Below the pieces are notes generated by a model that had not been told where the DNA came from, searched no databases, and was given only the letters and a program-made list of their open reading frames with translations. From Prochlorococcus sp. AG-409-P03 (lineage in GTDB: Bacteria; Cyanobacteriota; Cyanobacteriia; PCC-6307; Cyanobiaceae): 64,000 nucleotides of DNA. Positions within the stretch are counted from its first letter, which is position 1; every line of letters starts with the position of its first letter. Where the stretch lies: NCBI GenBank assembly GCA_003215295.1, contig QCKN01000002.1:78030-142029 (forward strand), in the 5' to 3' direction. Made by a program: the position numbers and the translations under genes. Of this stretch, positions 38,079 to 47,661 are shown piece by piece.

Positions 38079-38462
38079 ATGTTTGAGAAAGTTCTTTTCC
38101 CGCTTGAGCCACGGAAAGAAGCCGTCAAAACAGCAAGAGAAGCAATAGATCTTGCCAAAAACCACCACAGTCACTTGATCATTCTCTCGATTGTGCAATC
38201 TGAAAACCCAGAAATGGATAACATCGAATTACTATCCTCTCTAATTCAGAACACTCAAGAAACTTTGATTCAAGAAGGAGTTAGTTATGATGTATTAGAA
38301 AGAAAAGGGAACACTGCTTTTGTAATCTGTGATGTTGCAGATGAATTAAATGTAGATGTAATTGTGCTTGGTACAGAAGACTTAAATCTAGAAAAAGACT
38401 CTCAAAGCACAGCCGGGATTGTGATTCAACTTTCACCTTGTCCAGTACTGGTAGTGCCGTGA
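38079..38462 (+). CDS. Universal stress protein (UspA family)
   Basis: 127 aa, single Usp domain. It begins MFEKVLFPLEPRKEA and ends with the final Usp strand SPCPVLVVP. The ATP-binding GxxGxx..G(S/T) segment is poorly conserved (LGTEDLNLEKDSQSTAG), so ATP binding is doubtful. It is the first gene of a coupled run: its TGA overlaps the GTG start of rbgA at 38459. Confidence 0.88.
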   Translation: MFEKVLFPLEPRKEAVKTAREAIDLAKNHHSHLIILSIVQSENPEMDNIELLSSLIQNTQETLIQEGVSYDVLERKGNTAFVICDVADELNVDVIVLGTEDLNLEKDSQSTAGIVIQLSPCPVLVVP

Positions 38463-39334
38463 ATACTCCAACTATTCAATGGTATCCAGGCCACATAGCG
38501 AAAGCTTTAAAGCAATTGCAATCCAATCTGGACAAAGTGGATTTGATAATCGAAGTACGGGATGCACGGATACCTATGGCAACATCCCACCCCCACCTAG
38601 AACGGTGGATTCAAGGCAAGCAACATTTACTAGTAATCAACCGTAGAGACATGATTTCGTCCCAAGCCTTAAAGGCTTGGGACGATTATTTCCGGAAGAA
38701 AGGACATGTCCCATGGTGGTGTGATGCAAAAGCTGGCACTGGAGTCAAACAACTAAAAGCAGCTGCAATCAAGACAGGAACTGTTCTCAACCAACGCAGA
38801 CTTTCTAGGGGCATGAAAAAGCGACCAGTAAGGGCACTAACACTAGGGTTTCCCAACGTTGGAAAATCCGCATTAATCAACAGGTTAGTGCGTAAAAAAG
38901 TTGTTGATAGCTCTCGAAAAGCTGGAGTTACGCGTTCATTGAGATGGGTTCGTCTAGGGCACGAATTAGATCTCCTCGATGCCCCAGGCGTGCTACCTCC
39001 TCGTCTAGATGATCAACAAGCCGCTTTATGTCTTGCAATATGCGATGACATTGGCCAAGCAGCTTATGACCACGAATCAGTTGCAATTGCCTTTCTGAAA
39101 ATGCTCGATCAATTAAAAAACACTTCCGCAGCTGGAGTTTGTTCGAACTTATTAGAAAAACGTTATGGTCTACCGATTAAAAAGGGAAAAGCTGATATCC
39201 CTCCCTACCAAAAATGGTTAGGGGATATTTCACTTATGCACACTTCAGGAGACACAAAGCGAATGTCCCAAAGACTCCTGGATGACTTCAGACGAGCTTT
39301 ATTGGGGTTCATAGCCCTAGAGCTCCCGACATGA
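38459..39334 (+). CDS. rbgA: Ribosome biogenesis GTPase RbgA (YlqF)
   Basis: 291 aa from GTG 38459 (NTPTIQWYPGHIAKA). It is a circularly permuted GTPase: G4 (INRRDM) precedes G1 (GFPNVGKSAL) and G3 (LLDAPGVLPPR). IQWYPGHIAKA is the N-terminal signature of RbgA proteins, which help late 50S assembly. The start overlaps the stress-protein stop (GTGA) and the stop overlaps the next gene (ATGA), so three genes form one operon: usp, rbgA, rluD. Confidence 0.93.
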   Translation: MNTPTIQWYPGHIAKALKQLQSNLDKVDLIIEVRDARIPMATSHPHLERWIQGKQHLLVINRRDMISSQALKAWDDYFRKKGHVPWWCDAKAGTGVKQLKAAAIKTGTVLNQRRLSRGMKKRPVRALTLGFPNVGKSALINRLVRKKVVDSSRKAGVTRSLRWVRLGHELDLLDAPGVLPPRLDDQQAALCLAICDDIGQAAYDHESVAIAFLKMLDQLKNTSAAGVCSNLLEKRYGLPIKKGKADIPPYQKWLGDISLMHTSGDTKRMSQRLLDDFRRALLGFIALELPT

Positions 39335-40293
39335 CAGAGCAACACACACAAACCTTTGGAGAAGGTAAAGGTGAATTACTCAAATTGCATTACTCAAAGC
39401 CATTACCAATGCGATTAGATCGTTGGCTGGTCACTCAAAGGAAGGAACAAAGTCGTGCGCGCATACAAAAATTGATCGATGCTGGTTTTGTTCGCGTTAA
39501 TGGAGTAAATGCAAGAGCAAAAACACCTCTTCGCAATGGAGATGGGATAGAAGTTTGGCTACCACCACCAGAACCGCTTGAATATTTACAGCCTGAAAAA
39601 ATGACATTAGATGTGCTCTTCGAAGACGAGCACATCATTGTGATCAATAAACCAGCTGGTTTAACAGTACACCCAGCTCCTGGGAATAAAAACGGAACCT
39701 TAGTAAATGGCTTATTACATCATTGCCCTAATTTACCCGGCATAAGCGGCAAACTGCGCCCTGGAATCGTACATCGACTAGACAAGGACACAACAGGATG
39801 CATTGTTATTGCAAAAAGCCAAGAGTCTCTAGTAAACCTTCAGGTACAAATCCAAAAGAGAATTGCTTCACGCAATTATCTTGGGGTAGTTCATGGTGTT
39901 CCAAACGGAGATCACGGAATAATTTCAGGGGCCATTGGACGTCATCCTGTAGATAGGAAAAAATATGCAGTAATTGCTGAAGGAGAAGGAAAGTATGCCC
40001 GTACTCATTGGAAACTCTTAGAGAGATTAGGCGATTATTCTCTACTGAGTTTCAAACTAGATACAGGTCGAACCCATCAGATTAGAGTCCATTGTGCACA
40101 CATTGGTCACCCAATCCTAGGAGATCAAATTTACAGTCGCTGTAGAAAACTTCCCATAGAGCTCTCAGGTCAAATCCTTCATGCGATTTCCTTGGGATTG
40201 AACCACCCAGTTACAAACGAAAAGATGATCTTTGAGGCACCCTTGCCAGTAATTTTCCAAAAACTTCTTATTAATTTAGGGAGTAAAGTTTAA
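39331..40293 (+). CDS. rluD: RluA-family 23S rRNA pseudouridine synthase
   Basis: 320 aa. An N-terminal S4 RNA-binding domain (MRLDRWLVTQRKEQSRARIQKLIDAG) is followed by the synthase core with VINKPAGLTVHPAPGN, the catalytic Asp in HRLDKDTTG and the DTGRTHQIRVH motif. RluD-type enzymes modify helix 69 of 23S rRNA, but the RluA group contains several members with different targets, so the exact position is inferred. The preceding gene also works in large-subunit assembly. Convergent with the next gene (12 bp). Confidence 0.88.
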   Translation: MTEQHTQTFGEGKGELLKLHYSKPLPMRLDRWLVTQRKEQSRARIQKLIDAGFVRVNGVNARAKTPLRNGDGIEVWLPPPEPLEYLQPEKMTLDVLFEDEHIIVINKPAGLTVHPAPGNKNGTLVNGLLHHCPNLPGISGKLRPGIVHRLDKDTTGCIVIAKSQESLVNLQVQIQKRIASRNYLGVVHGVPNGDHGIISGAIGRHPVDRKKYAVIAEGEGKYARTHWKLLERLGDYSLLSFKLDTGRTHQIRVHCAHIGHPILGDQIYSRCRKLPIELSGQILHAISLGLNHPVTNEKMIFEAPLPVIFQKLLINLGSKV

Positions 40294-40305
40294 AGATAAT
40301 TTAAA

Positions 40306-41907
40306 TCAAGGCAACTTAGGGCAAGTTTCAATCAATCTCCGAGCCAATGTAGTTTTTGGATTAGTCATTATTTGTTCCCCAGATCCAGCTTCAACTATAC
40401 GTCCTTTATCTAAGACAATAACTCTATGGCAAAAGCCACTTGCAAGGTAAAGATCATGAGTAATAAATAACATTGCCAGCCCAAAACGCTGTTGCAGAGA
40501 TCTTAATAGTGATAAAACATCTGATTGAATCTCTGCATCAAGCATGCTGACACTTTCATCACAAATAAGTACTTTGGGATCCAAAGCTAGGGCTCTGGCA
40601 ATTGCCACACGTTGTTGCTGACCTCCTGATAGCTGATTTGGAAAACGGTTTTTAAACACTTCAGGTGGAGTTAAGCCAACCTGTTCAAGTAAGCAACGCA
40701 CCTTTTCTTTCGCAGAAGATCGACCACACTTCCTATGAATTAGAAATGGATCCAATATTGCTTGTCCAACAGTCATTTTTGGGTTCAAGCAAGCATAGGG
40801 ATCCTGAAAAACCATTTGCAAACCTTGTCGCGCTCGTCTGAGAGAAGTGCCTTTTAAAGTAAGCATGTTCTTACCTTCCAAAATCACCTCACCTCCTCTA
40901 GTAGGAGTTAAGCCCAAAAGAGCCTTACACAAAGTTGTTTTTCCACAGCCAGAGGCGCCAACCACTCCTAAAGTTTCTCCCTTATTAATAGAAAAACTCA
41001 CTTCATCAACAATATTCAGAGTATTCATCTGCCACGGAAAGCCACTTTTAACATACGAACATCGCAAACGATTGACCTCCAAAACTAAATTTTGATCAGC
41101 CTCTCGTTGACCAAAACCCCCTTCTCTTGAACGAGCGGAACTAACAAGTCTATTTCCTATAAGAGATTGAGGATTAGTAAGGACTTCTCTACTAACTCCT
41201 TCCTCAACGATTTTTCCTTTATCAAGAATAGCTATACGTTCACACCACTTTGATGCTAGTGCCAGATCATGACTAATAAGTAATAACGTACTTCCAAGTT
41301 CATTACATAAATTGCTTAGTTGAGTCATTACTTGGTCAGCAACAGCTACATCAAGACTGGTGCTTGGTTCATCTGCAATCACTAAAGGAGGGTTTAAAGC
41401 TATAGCAAGCGCAATTGCCAATCTTTGGCGCATCCCCCCGCTGAATTCATGAGGGTAAGCTTGAAAACGCAAAGGACTAATCTCAACCATTTCAAGCAAT
41501 TCCTTAGCCCTCTTCCTTCGAAACAAAGAGCTTGTTTCGGGCCGATGAGCCTTGAGAGTATCTAACAAGTGCTCACCAACCGTCATTAATGGGTTTAGTC
41601 TTGTCATCGGATCCTGAAAAACAAGCCCAACAGCTTCTCCTCTGAACCTTCGCAACATCTTTTGATTCAGTCCTCTTGGATCTTTTCCGGTCAAAAGCAG
41701 ACCTCCTTCACAAAGACTGCCTATAGGTAGTAATTGCAAGATAACTCTTGCGACAGTACTCTTCCCACACCCAGAAGAGCCAATCAGCGCAAGTCGTTCT
41801 CCAGCTTCTAATCTTAAATTCAAGCCATCCAGAAGCCACGTGGAACTACTGGGATACCGCATCCGCAAGTCTTGAATATTCAGAACGGGATCGAAAGAAC
41901 TAACCAT
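40306..41907 (-). CDS. Fused double ATP-binding subunit of an ABC importer (Dpp/Opp/Nik type)
   Basis: About 533 aa from ATG 41907; it contains two complete ABC domains in one chain. Domain 1: GSSGCGKSTVA, FSGGMRQRLAIA, LVIADEPSTSLDV. Domain 2: GASGCGKTTLC, LSGGQQQRVAIARA, LICDESVSMLDA. The pattern is that of DppD-DppF fusions feeding oligopeptide, nickel or microcin-C-type importers. No permease or binding-protein gene is next to it, so the cargo cannot be stated. It is divergent from the (p)ppGpp synthetase gene. Confidence 0.9.
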   Translation of the reverse strand: MVSSFDPVLNIQDLRMRYPSSSTWLLDGLNLRLEAGERLALIGSSGCGKSTVARVILQLLPIGSLCEGGLLLTGKDPRGLNQKMLRRFRGEAVGLVFQDPMTRLNPLMTVGEHLLDTLKAHRPETSSLFRRKRAKELLEMVEISPLRFQAYPHEFSGGMRQRLAIALAIALNPPLVIADEPSTSLDVAVADQVMTQLSNLCNELGSTLLLISHDLALASKWCERIAILDKGKIVEEGVSREVLTNPQSLIGNRLVSSARSREGGFGQREADQNLVLEVNRLRCSYVKSGFPWQMNTLNIVDEVSFSINKGETLGVVGASGCGKTTLCKALLGLTPTRGGEVILEGKNMLTLKGTSLRRARQGLQMVFQDPYACLNPKMTVGQAILDPFLIHRKCGRSSAKEKVRCLLEQVGLTPPEVFKNRFPNQLSGGQQQRVAIARALALDPKVLICDESVSMLDAEIQSDVLSLLRSLQQRFGLAMLFITHDLYLASGFCHRVIVLDKGRIVEAGSGEQIMTNPKTTLARRLIETCPKLP

Positions 41908-41962
41908 AGGAAGTAGCACGTGGTCTTGAGGCTGAATAACATGTGTAAATCGGCTGAGTGGA

Positions 41963-44299
41963 ATGCTTCACGCCACCTCCACGCCAAACTCCAACCAGGC
42001 CGAGAAGGCCTGTGCTTCTTCGCTGCCTTCTGAACCTCAACTCAGAGCGCATCCAATTCGCAATAGTGACGACTACGGCATCCCCCTACCAGATTGGTTA
42101 AAAAGTTGCATTGAACATATTCCACCAGGAATTGGGCAAAGTTGCCCAACAGACTCAGAAGCTTTACTTGCGGCAGCCTTTGACCTGGCCTATCAACTGC
42201 ATGAAGGACAATTTCGAGTCAGTGGTGAACCATATATCGTTCATCCAGTTGCAGTAGCTGATTTATTAAGAGAAATAGGAGCTAGTGCAAGTGTTATCGC
42301 AGCAGGGTTCCTTCATGATGTAGTTGAAGATACAGATGTGACTCCCGAACAATTAGAGGGTTATTTCGGTAGTGAAATCAAAGGCTTAGTTGAAGGAGTA
42401 ACAAAGTTAGGAGGAATCCACTTCACAAATCGAACAGAAGCACAAGCAGAAAATCTACGAAAAATGTTTTTAGCTATGGCCAGTGACATCAGAGTTGTTC
42501 TCGTCAAGCTGGCGGATAGACTCCATAACATGCGAACTCTGGGCTCTCTTCAGCCAGACAAGCAACAACGAATTGCAAGAGAAACGCGTGAAATATATGC
42601 ACCCTTAGCCAATCGTCTTGGAATAGGACGTTTCAAATGGGAATTGGAAGACCTAGCTTTCAAATTATTAGAACCAGATGCCTTCCGAGAAATACAGCAA
42701 GAAGTCTCTACTAAACGCAGTGAGCGTGAAAAACGATTAAGCGTAACAGTGGAGTTACTGAAAGACCGATTGAAATCTGTCGGGCTTGAAAACTGTGATG
42801 TAAGCGGCAGGCCCAAACATCTCTATGGGATTTGGCACAAAATGCAGCGACAGCAAAAAGAATTCCACGAAATCTTTGATGTAGCTGCGCTTAGGATCAT
42901 TGTCCCAAGCGTTGAAACCTGCTATCGAGCCCTAGCAGTTGTTCACGACACTTTCAGACCTATACCAGGTCGCTTCAAAGACTACATAGGGCTACCAAAG
43001 CCAAACGGTTACCAATCTCTCCATACAGCCGTTATAGGGCGACATCGTCCTATCGAAGTTCAAATTCGAACTCCAGAGATGCATCGTGTAGCGGAATTTG
43101 GAATCGCAGCACATTGGAAATACAAAGAGGGTGGCTCACCAGCGGCGGCTGGAGACACAGAAAGATTTAACTGGTTGCGTCAATTAGTTGAATGGCAACA
43201 AGAAGGAGGGAATTCTGACCACAACGACTATTTAGCATCAATAAAGGAAGATCTGTTTGATGAAGAGGTTTTTGTTTTCACCCCGAAAGGAGATGTAGTA
43301 GGTCTACGCAAAGGTTCTACAGCAGTAGATTTCGCATATCGAATTCACTCAGAGGTAGGTAATCATTGCCATGGCACACGAATAAACGACCGTCTCTGTG
43401 CGCTATCTACTCTGCTAAGCAATGGAGACTTTGTAGAAGTTCTAACCAGTAAAACATCTCATCCAAGCCTAGATTGGCTCAATTTCGTTGCGACCCCTAC
43501 AGCCCGTAATCGCATTCGACAATGGTATAAAAAAAGTCATAGGGATGACACCATTGAACGTGGGAAAGATATGCTCGAGCGTGATCTTGGGAGACATGGC
43601 TTCGATGCACTACTAAATAGTGACGCAATGACGAAAATCGCAGAACGCTGCAACCTCAAAAGCACAGATGATCTTCTGGCAGCATTAGGTTTTGGCGCAA
43701 TAACCCTACAACAAGTTCTCAATCGTCTACGAGAGGAAGTGCGCCTTCAAAACATAACGTCAACAGAGCAAGTCCTAACTAACTCTGATGTAGCCAAACA
43801 ACTCTCAGAACATGCCGAATCCATTCCTTCTCAAACTTCAGCACTAGAATCCACTCCAATCCTAGGAGTTGAAGGTCTCGACTACCGTCTTGGGAAATGT
43901 TGTACGCCTCTTCCCGGAGAGGCAATCTTAGGCACTGTAGCTTTAGGTAATCACGGAATTACAATTCATCGGCAAGACTGCGCGAATCTCAGTGCAATTC
44001 CTAACGAACGAAGACTACCCGTTCAATGGAACAGGAGTTCCTTAATAAAAGACGAGAAGTTCCCCGTTCAAATAAGAATTGAAGTCATCGATAGGGTGGG
44101 TATTCTTAAAGACATACTGATGAGATTATCTGACAAAGGTATCAACGTCAGTGATGCTCGAGTTCAAACAGCACAGGGACGACCAGCTTGCATTGATTTA
44201 AGAGTAGAGCTCAATAATTGCTCTCAGTTAAGTGTGACTATGGATCAAATTCGCTCGATGGCTGACGTACTTGATATTGCTCGTACCGGACTAAGGTAG
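41963..44299 (+). CDS. spoT: Bifunctional (p)ppGpp synthetase/hydrolase
   Basis: 778 aa Rel/Spo homologue. Hydrolase: HD domain with FLHDVVEDTD near residue 117 and KLADRLHNMRTL. Synthetase: ALRIIVPSVETCYRALAVVH and the RFKDYIGLPKPNGYQSLHT catalytic strand. Then TGS (FVFTPKGDVVGLRKGSTAVD), a helical region, a Cys-containing zinc-finger-like segment (RLGKCCTPLPGE) and a C-terminal ACT domain. Both active sites look intact, so it should make and degrade (p)ppGpp. Cyanobacteria normally have one such enzyme; an ObgE target is encoded in this window. Confidence 0.96.
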   Translation: MLHATSTPNSNQAEKACASSLPSEPQLRAHPIRNSDDYGIPLPDWLKSCIEHIPPGIGQSCPTDSEALLAAAFDLAYQLHEGQFRVSGEPYIVHPVAVADLLREIGASASVIAAGFLHDVVEDTDVTPEQLEGYFGSEIKGLVEGVTKLGGIHFTNRTEAQAENLRKMFLAMASDIRVVLVKLADRLHNMRTLGSLQPDKQQRIARETREIYAPLANRLGIGRFKWELEDLAFKLLEPDAFREIQQEVSTKRSEREKRLSVTVELLKDRLKSVGLENCDVSGRPKHLYGIWHKMQRQQKEFHEIFDVAALRIIVPSVETCYRALAVVHDTFRPIPGRFKDYIGLPKPNGYQSLHTAVIGRHRPIEVQIRTPEMHRVAEFGIAAHWKYKEGGSPAAAGDTERFNWLRQLVEWQQEGGNSDHNDYLASIKEDLFDEEVFVFTPKGDVVGLRKGSTAVDFAYRIHSEVGNHCHGTRINDRLCALSTLLSNGDFVEVLTSKTSHPSLDWLNFVATPTARNRIRQWYKKSHRDDTIERGKDMLERDLGRHGFDALLNSDAMTKIAERCNLKSTDDLLAALGFGAITLQQVLNRLREEVRLQNITSTEQVLTNSDVAKQLSEHAESIPSQTSALESTPILGVEGLDYRLGKCCTPLPGEAILGTVALGNHGITIHRQDCANLSAIPNERRLPVQWNRSSLIKDEKFPVQIRIEVIDRVGILKDILMRLSDKGINVSDARVQTAQGRPACIDLRVELNNCSQLSVTMDQIRSMADVLDIARTGLR

Positions 44300-44382
44300 T
44301 CATTTCCCCAGCGCTTAGTACTTGAAACCTCAAGAGCGTCAAAGACTAAAAACCTAAAGGAATCCTTTCTTATAAATTCATT

Positions 44383-44690
44383 TTGATCTGTCTGCAAAGT
44401 ATCTGAATCACTTCTAGTAAAAGACAGATCAAGCATGGCTAACCTCTAGTATAGGGTTACACGTTCTCAATAGCAATTTACTCAATCATCTAACGATATC
44501 AATCCTAAGAACTGGGGCACTCATTTCTGAGAGCATATGGTTAATTTAAAGAGTGATTAGCATTCTTAGCACCTGTAATAACGAAGGTGCAATTCGGCAT
44601 ATATAATCATGACAAGAGAAGATATCGTTATGATTTATTTAAGAAAATAGTCCCGAATCAACAGAGTCATCTAAATTCTTATTTAGACTG
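44383..44690. repeat. Inverted-repeat-rich gene-free interval after the Rel/Spo gene
   Basis: The spacer 44300-44735 (436 bp) has no convincing gene but several pairing elements: a perfect 11-bp inverted repeat (44383-44393 with 44422-44432); a long-range stem (44491-44500 TAACGATATC with 44621-44630 GATATCGTTA) extended across a 2-nt bulge by AATCA/TGATT (44485-44489 with 44631-44635); within it GCACCT/AGGTGC (44569-44574 with 44585-44590); and an AT hairpin near 44668-44690 (CTAAAT/ATTTAG). It may encode a structured RNA; strand and transcription are unknown. Confidence 0.45.
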
Positions 44691-44735
44691 AATTTCATTA
44701 GCATAAGCCTACAATAAAAGAAATCATACCCAAAC

Positions 44736-45185
44736 CTATTTCGAGTGTTTTTTCAACCAGTAATATGCAACTGAGCCTATAAAAAATGCAAGAGTCAACC
44801 CTGTTATAGCAGAACCCAAGAGGATTCTTCCACTAAAAATTAAACCCTGAGTCAAACCATTACTCAGGCTAATTTGTTCAAGGTCATTACTCCCCGGCCC
44901 ATAACCTAAAAAGAAGGAGCCAACATGATAGTTAAACCAATACAGGGGTAAATAAGTGACTGGATTACTAATCCAAGTACCTCCAACTGCTAATAAGTGA
45001 TTAGCCTTAAGCAACCTTGCAAGAAAGAGACCTAGGATGATCTGAAAACCAAAAAGAGGGAAGCACCCACTAAATACTCCTACGGCTAAGCCGCGAGCCC
45101 TTTCTGAAGGAGTCCCTTCATGCCGCCAAAGCCAAAAAAGAAGTCGTCGAGCTCTCCTAATCAAAATTGGCAGGATTCTCAGCAT
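44736..45185 (-). CDS. DUF2062 membrane protein
   Basis: 149 aa with two or three hydrophobic segments. The motif SERARGLAVGVFSGCFPLFGFQIILG and the conserved NPVTYLPLYWFNYHVGSFFLG are typical of DUF2062 proteins, small membrane proteins of unknown function common in proteobacteria and cyanobacteria. It stands alone on the minus strand and is divergent from mnmE with a 71-bp spacer. Confidence 0.85.
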   Translation of the reverse strand: MLRILPILIRRARRLLFWLWRHEGTPSERARGLAVGVFSGCFPLFGFQIILGLFLARLLKANHLLAVGGTWISNPVTYLPLYWFNYHVGSFFLGYGPGSNDLEQISLSNGLTQGLIFSGRILLGSAITGLTLAFFIGSVAYYWLKKHSK

Positions 45186-45256
45186 TTAACACCCTATTTC
45201 ACCAAAAAGCTTCAGACTGGGAAAAGAGTAGGCAATCTTGAAAGGATCCTCTGTTA

Positions 45257-46648
45257 ATGAATATGCCCTTTCAATTCGACGAGACAATTGCTGCTATTGC
45301 TACTGCAGTCGCACCAGGACAAGGTGGAATTGCAGTGATACGAATCTCCGGCTCTGCAGCCAAAGATATAGGGAGAAGGATCCTACATATCAGTGGCCAG
45401 CAAAATTGGGAAAGCCACAGAATTCTTTATGGATATATCTTAGATGCAGAGAAAAAAGAACGCATAGATGAAGTACTTGTATTAAACATGGAAGCACCGA
45501 GAAGTTATACAGGAGAAGATGTAGTAGAGATTCACTGTCATGGTGGATTAATACCCGTACAGCGTGTATTAGAGCGAGTGCTTTCACACCCAAATGTTAG
45601 AAGAGCTCTTCCTGGCGAGTTTAGTCAACGAGCAGTTCTTAATAACCGACTCGACTTAACACAGGCCGAAGCAATTAATGACTTAATCCAAGCACGAAGT
45701 CGTAAGGCGGCCCAACTAGCAATGGCCGGAGTAAGTGGAGAGCTTAACAACCAGATCAATGCATTAAGAGGGCAACTCTTAGACCAACTCACCGAGCTCG
45801 AAGCCCGTGTTGACTTTGAAGACGACTTACCTCCTCTGAATCCAACTGAGTTATTACAAGAAATAAACAACATCAAGATGGCTCTTTTCAAGCTTGTCGA
45901 TGATGCGAAGAAAGGTGCTTATCTGCGACATGGACTAAAAGTAGCCTTACTAGGTCGGCCCAATGTCGGTAAAAGTTCCTTGTTAAACCGTCTCAGTAGA
46001 CGAGAACGTGCAATTGTCACTGAACTCCCTGGAACCACAAGAGATTTATTAGAAAGTGAGGTCATTCTGAAAGGTGTACCAATCACTCTTCTAGATACTG
46101 CAGGAATACACCAAACCGATGACCAAATTGAAAAATTAGGAATAATTAGAAGTAAGCAAGCACTAGCCATGGCAGATGTGGTCATGGTGATATTTGATCT
46201 ATCGATTGGTTGGACTACTGAAGACCACAGTATCCTCGATCAACTTCCTAGTGACATCCCAAGACTTCTTGTAGGCAACAAGTCTGATCTCTTATCCAGC
46301 CCAAGTGATATTCCTACCAATGAGTTTCTCAGATCGATTAGTTATGTAAAGATCAGTGCAATAACGGGAAAGGGAGAGGAGGTCTTGATTAATGAGCTCT
46401 TACAAAGTTGTGGTGCTAGTGAAGGCCAAAGCTTAGAAATAGCACTAAATGAAAGACAGTGTGATCTCGCGCAGCTGGCAGCACAGTCCTTAGATAAAAT
46501 TAGTCATGTTGCAAACCAAAAATTACCCTGGGATTTTTGGACCATAGACCTTCGAGAAGCTATTCATAAACTAGGTGAACTAACAGGAGAAGAAATTACA
46601 GAAGTCTTACTGGACAGAATCTTTTCTCGCTTCTGTATTGGCAAATAA
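45257..46648 (+). CDS. mnmE: tRNA modification GTPase MnmE
   Basis: 463 aa. With MnmG it modifies U34 of certain tRNAs (carboxymethylaminomethyl-uridine). The N-terminal formyl-folate domain includes DTIAAIATAVAPGQGGIAVIRISG and ends with the helical domain; the inserted G domain has GRPNVGKSSLLN, TTRDLLE, DTAGIHQT and NKSD; the C-terminus ends FCIGK, whose Cys is required for modification. Full length, no anomalies. Confidence 0.97.
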   Translation: MNMPFQFDETIAAIATAVAPGQGGIAVIRISGSAAKDIGRRILHISGQQNWESHRILYGYILDAEKKERIDEVLVLNMEAPRSYTGEDVVEIHCHGGLIPVQRVLERVLSHPNVRRALPGEFSQRAVLNNRLDLTQAEAINDLIQARSRKAAQLAMAGVSGELNNQINALRGQLLDQLTELEARVDFEDDLPPLNPTELLQEINNIKMALFKLVDDAKKGAYLRHGLKVALLGRPNVGKSSLLNRLSRRERAIVTELPGTTRDLLESEVILKGVPITLLDTAGIHQTDDQIEKLGIIRSKQALAMADVVMVIFDLSIGWTTEDHSILDQLPSDIPRLLVGNKSDLLSSPSDIPTNEFLRSISYVKISAITGKGEEVLINELLQSCGASEGQSLEIALNERQCDLAQLAAQSLDKISHVANQKLPWDFWTIDLREAIHKLGELTGEEITEVLLDRIFSRFCIGK

Positions 46649-46718
46649 ATAAATTTATCCAATAAAGAGTTACATTCCTGAAGAGTCAAATCTGCAAAGC
46701 TCTTCAAAATTACTAAGG

Positions 46719-47594
46719 ATGGTGGATCTACATAGTCCTATGCTCAATCGTCTAATAGATGCGTGGTTGGATGAGGACTTAGGGCGCGGCGACCTAAGTC
46801 AGCCAGCACTAAATAAAGGCATTGGTTCGGCCTACTGGATGGCTAAGCAACGTGGCCTCTTCTGTGGCGGCGAGTTAATTAAACGAATTTTCAAAAGACT
46901 TGACCCCTCTGTCGAAATTCATTTGCTAATTCATGATGGCGATGCATTTAATGCTGGGGAAAAACTATTAAATCTTCAGGGGCCCAAAGGGGCACTAATT
47001 GCAGGTGAGCGGACAGCTCTGAATTTGGCAATGCATCTTTCTGGCATTACAACGACAACAGCCACTCTAGTAAAAGAGTTGCAGGGCACTGGAGTGCGTC
47101 TAGCCGATACTCGTAAAACCACACCAGGTCTTCGAATCCTAGAGAAATACGCTGTGAGGTGTGGAGGAGGAGTCAATCATCGTCTAGGACTAGATGATGC
47201 CGCCATGCTTAAAGAAAATCATCTCGCATGGACAAGTGGAATAACAGCAGCAATCCAAGAAGTGCGTAAAAATGCCCCATGGCCATCACGAATTATTGTT
47301 GAAGCAGAAACCCCACAACAAGCAGAAGAAGCTGTTCATGCAGGTGCTGATGGAATCCTTCTAGATGAAATGCGACCTGACATTCTTCATTCTCTTGTCC
47401 CAAAATTGCGAGCTTTAGCCGCCAATGGCTCCGCTAATGGCCTACCCAGACAAGTTGTCCTTGAGGCCTCAGGTGTCAATCCTAAAGATTTAAAAGAATA
47501 TGCAGCTTGTGGAGTTGATTTAATCTCTAGTAGTAAACCAATAACAAATAGTTCTTGGATCGACTTCAGCATGCGTTTCAAAGAAGTCATTTAA
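46719..47594 (+). CDS. nadC: Nicotinate-nucleotide pyrophosphorylase (quinolinate phosphoribosyltransferase)
   Basis: 291 aa. It converts quinolinate and PRPP to nicotinate mononucleotide, de novo NAD synthesis. Motifs include DLGRGDLS at the start, GERTALNLAMHLSGI, ADTRKTTPGLR (substrate-contacting Arg/Lys), GGGVNHRLGL, and VEAETPQQAEEAV. It follows mnmE by 70 bp on the same strand. Confidence 0.95.
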   Translation: MVDLHSPMLNRLIDAWLDEDLGRGDLSQPALNKGIGSAYWMAKQRGLFCGGELIKRIFKRLDPSVEIHLLIHDGDAFNAGEKLLNLQGPKGALIAGERTALNLAMHLSGITTTTATLVKELQGTGVRLADTRKTTPGLRILEKYAVRCGGGVNHRLGLDDAAMLKENHLAWTSGITAAIQEVRKNAPWPSRIIVEAETPQQAEEAVHAGADGILLDEMRPDILHSLVPKLRALAANGSANGLPRQVVLEASGVNPKDLKEYAACGVDLISSSKPITNSSWIDFSMRFKEVI

Positions 47595-47661
47595 TGCAAA
47601 CTACTACCATGCGGCAATCGGTTGAAAACTGTCCTGAGCGTTTACTCACCGATAAGCCACC

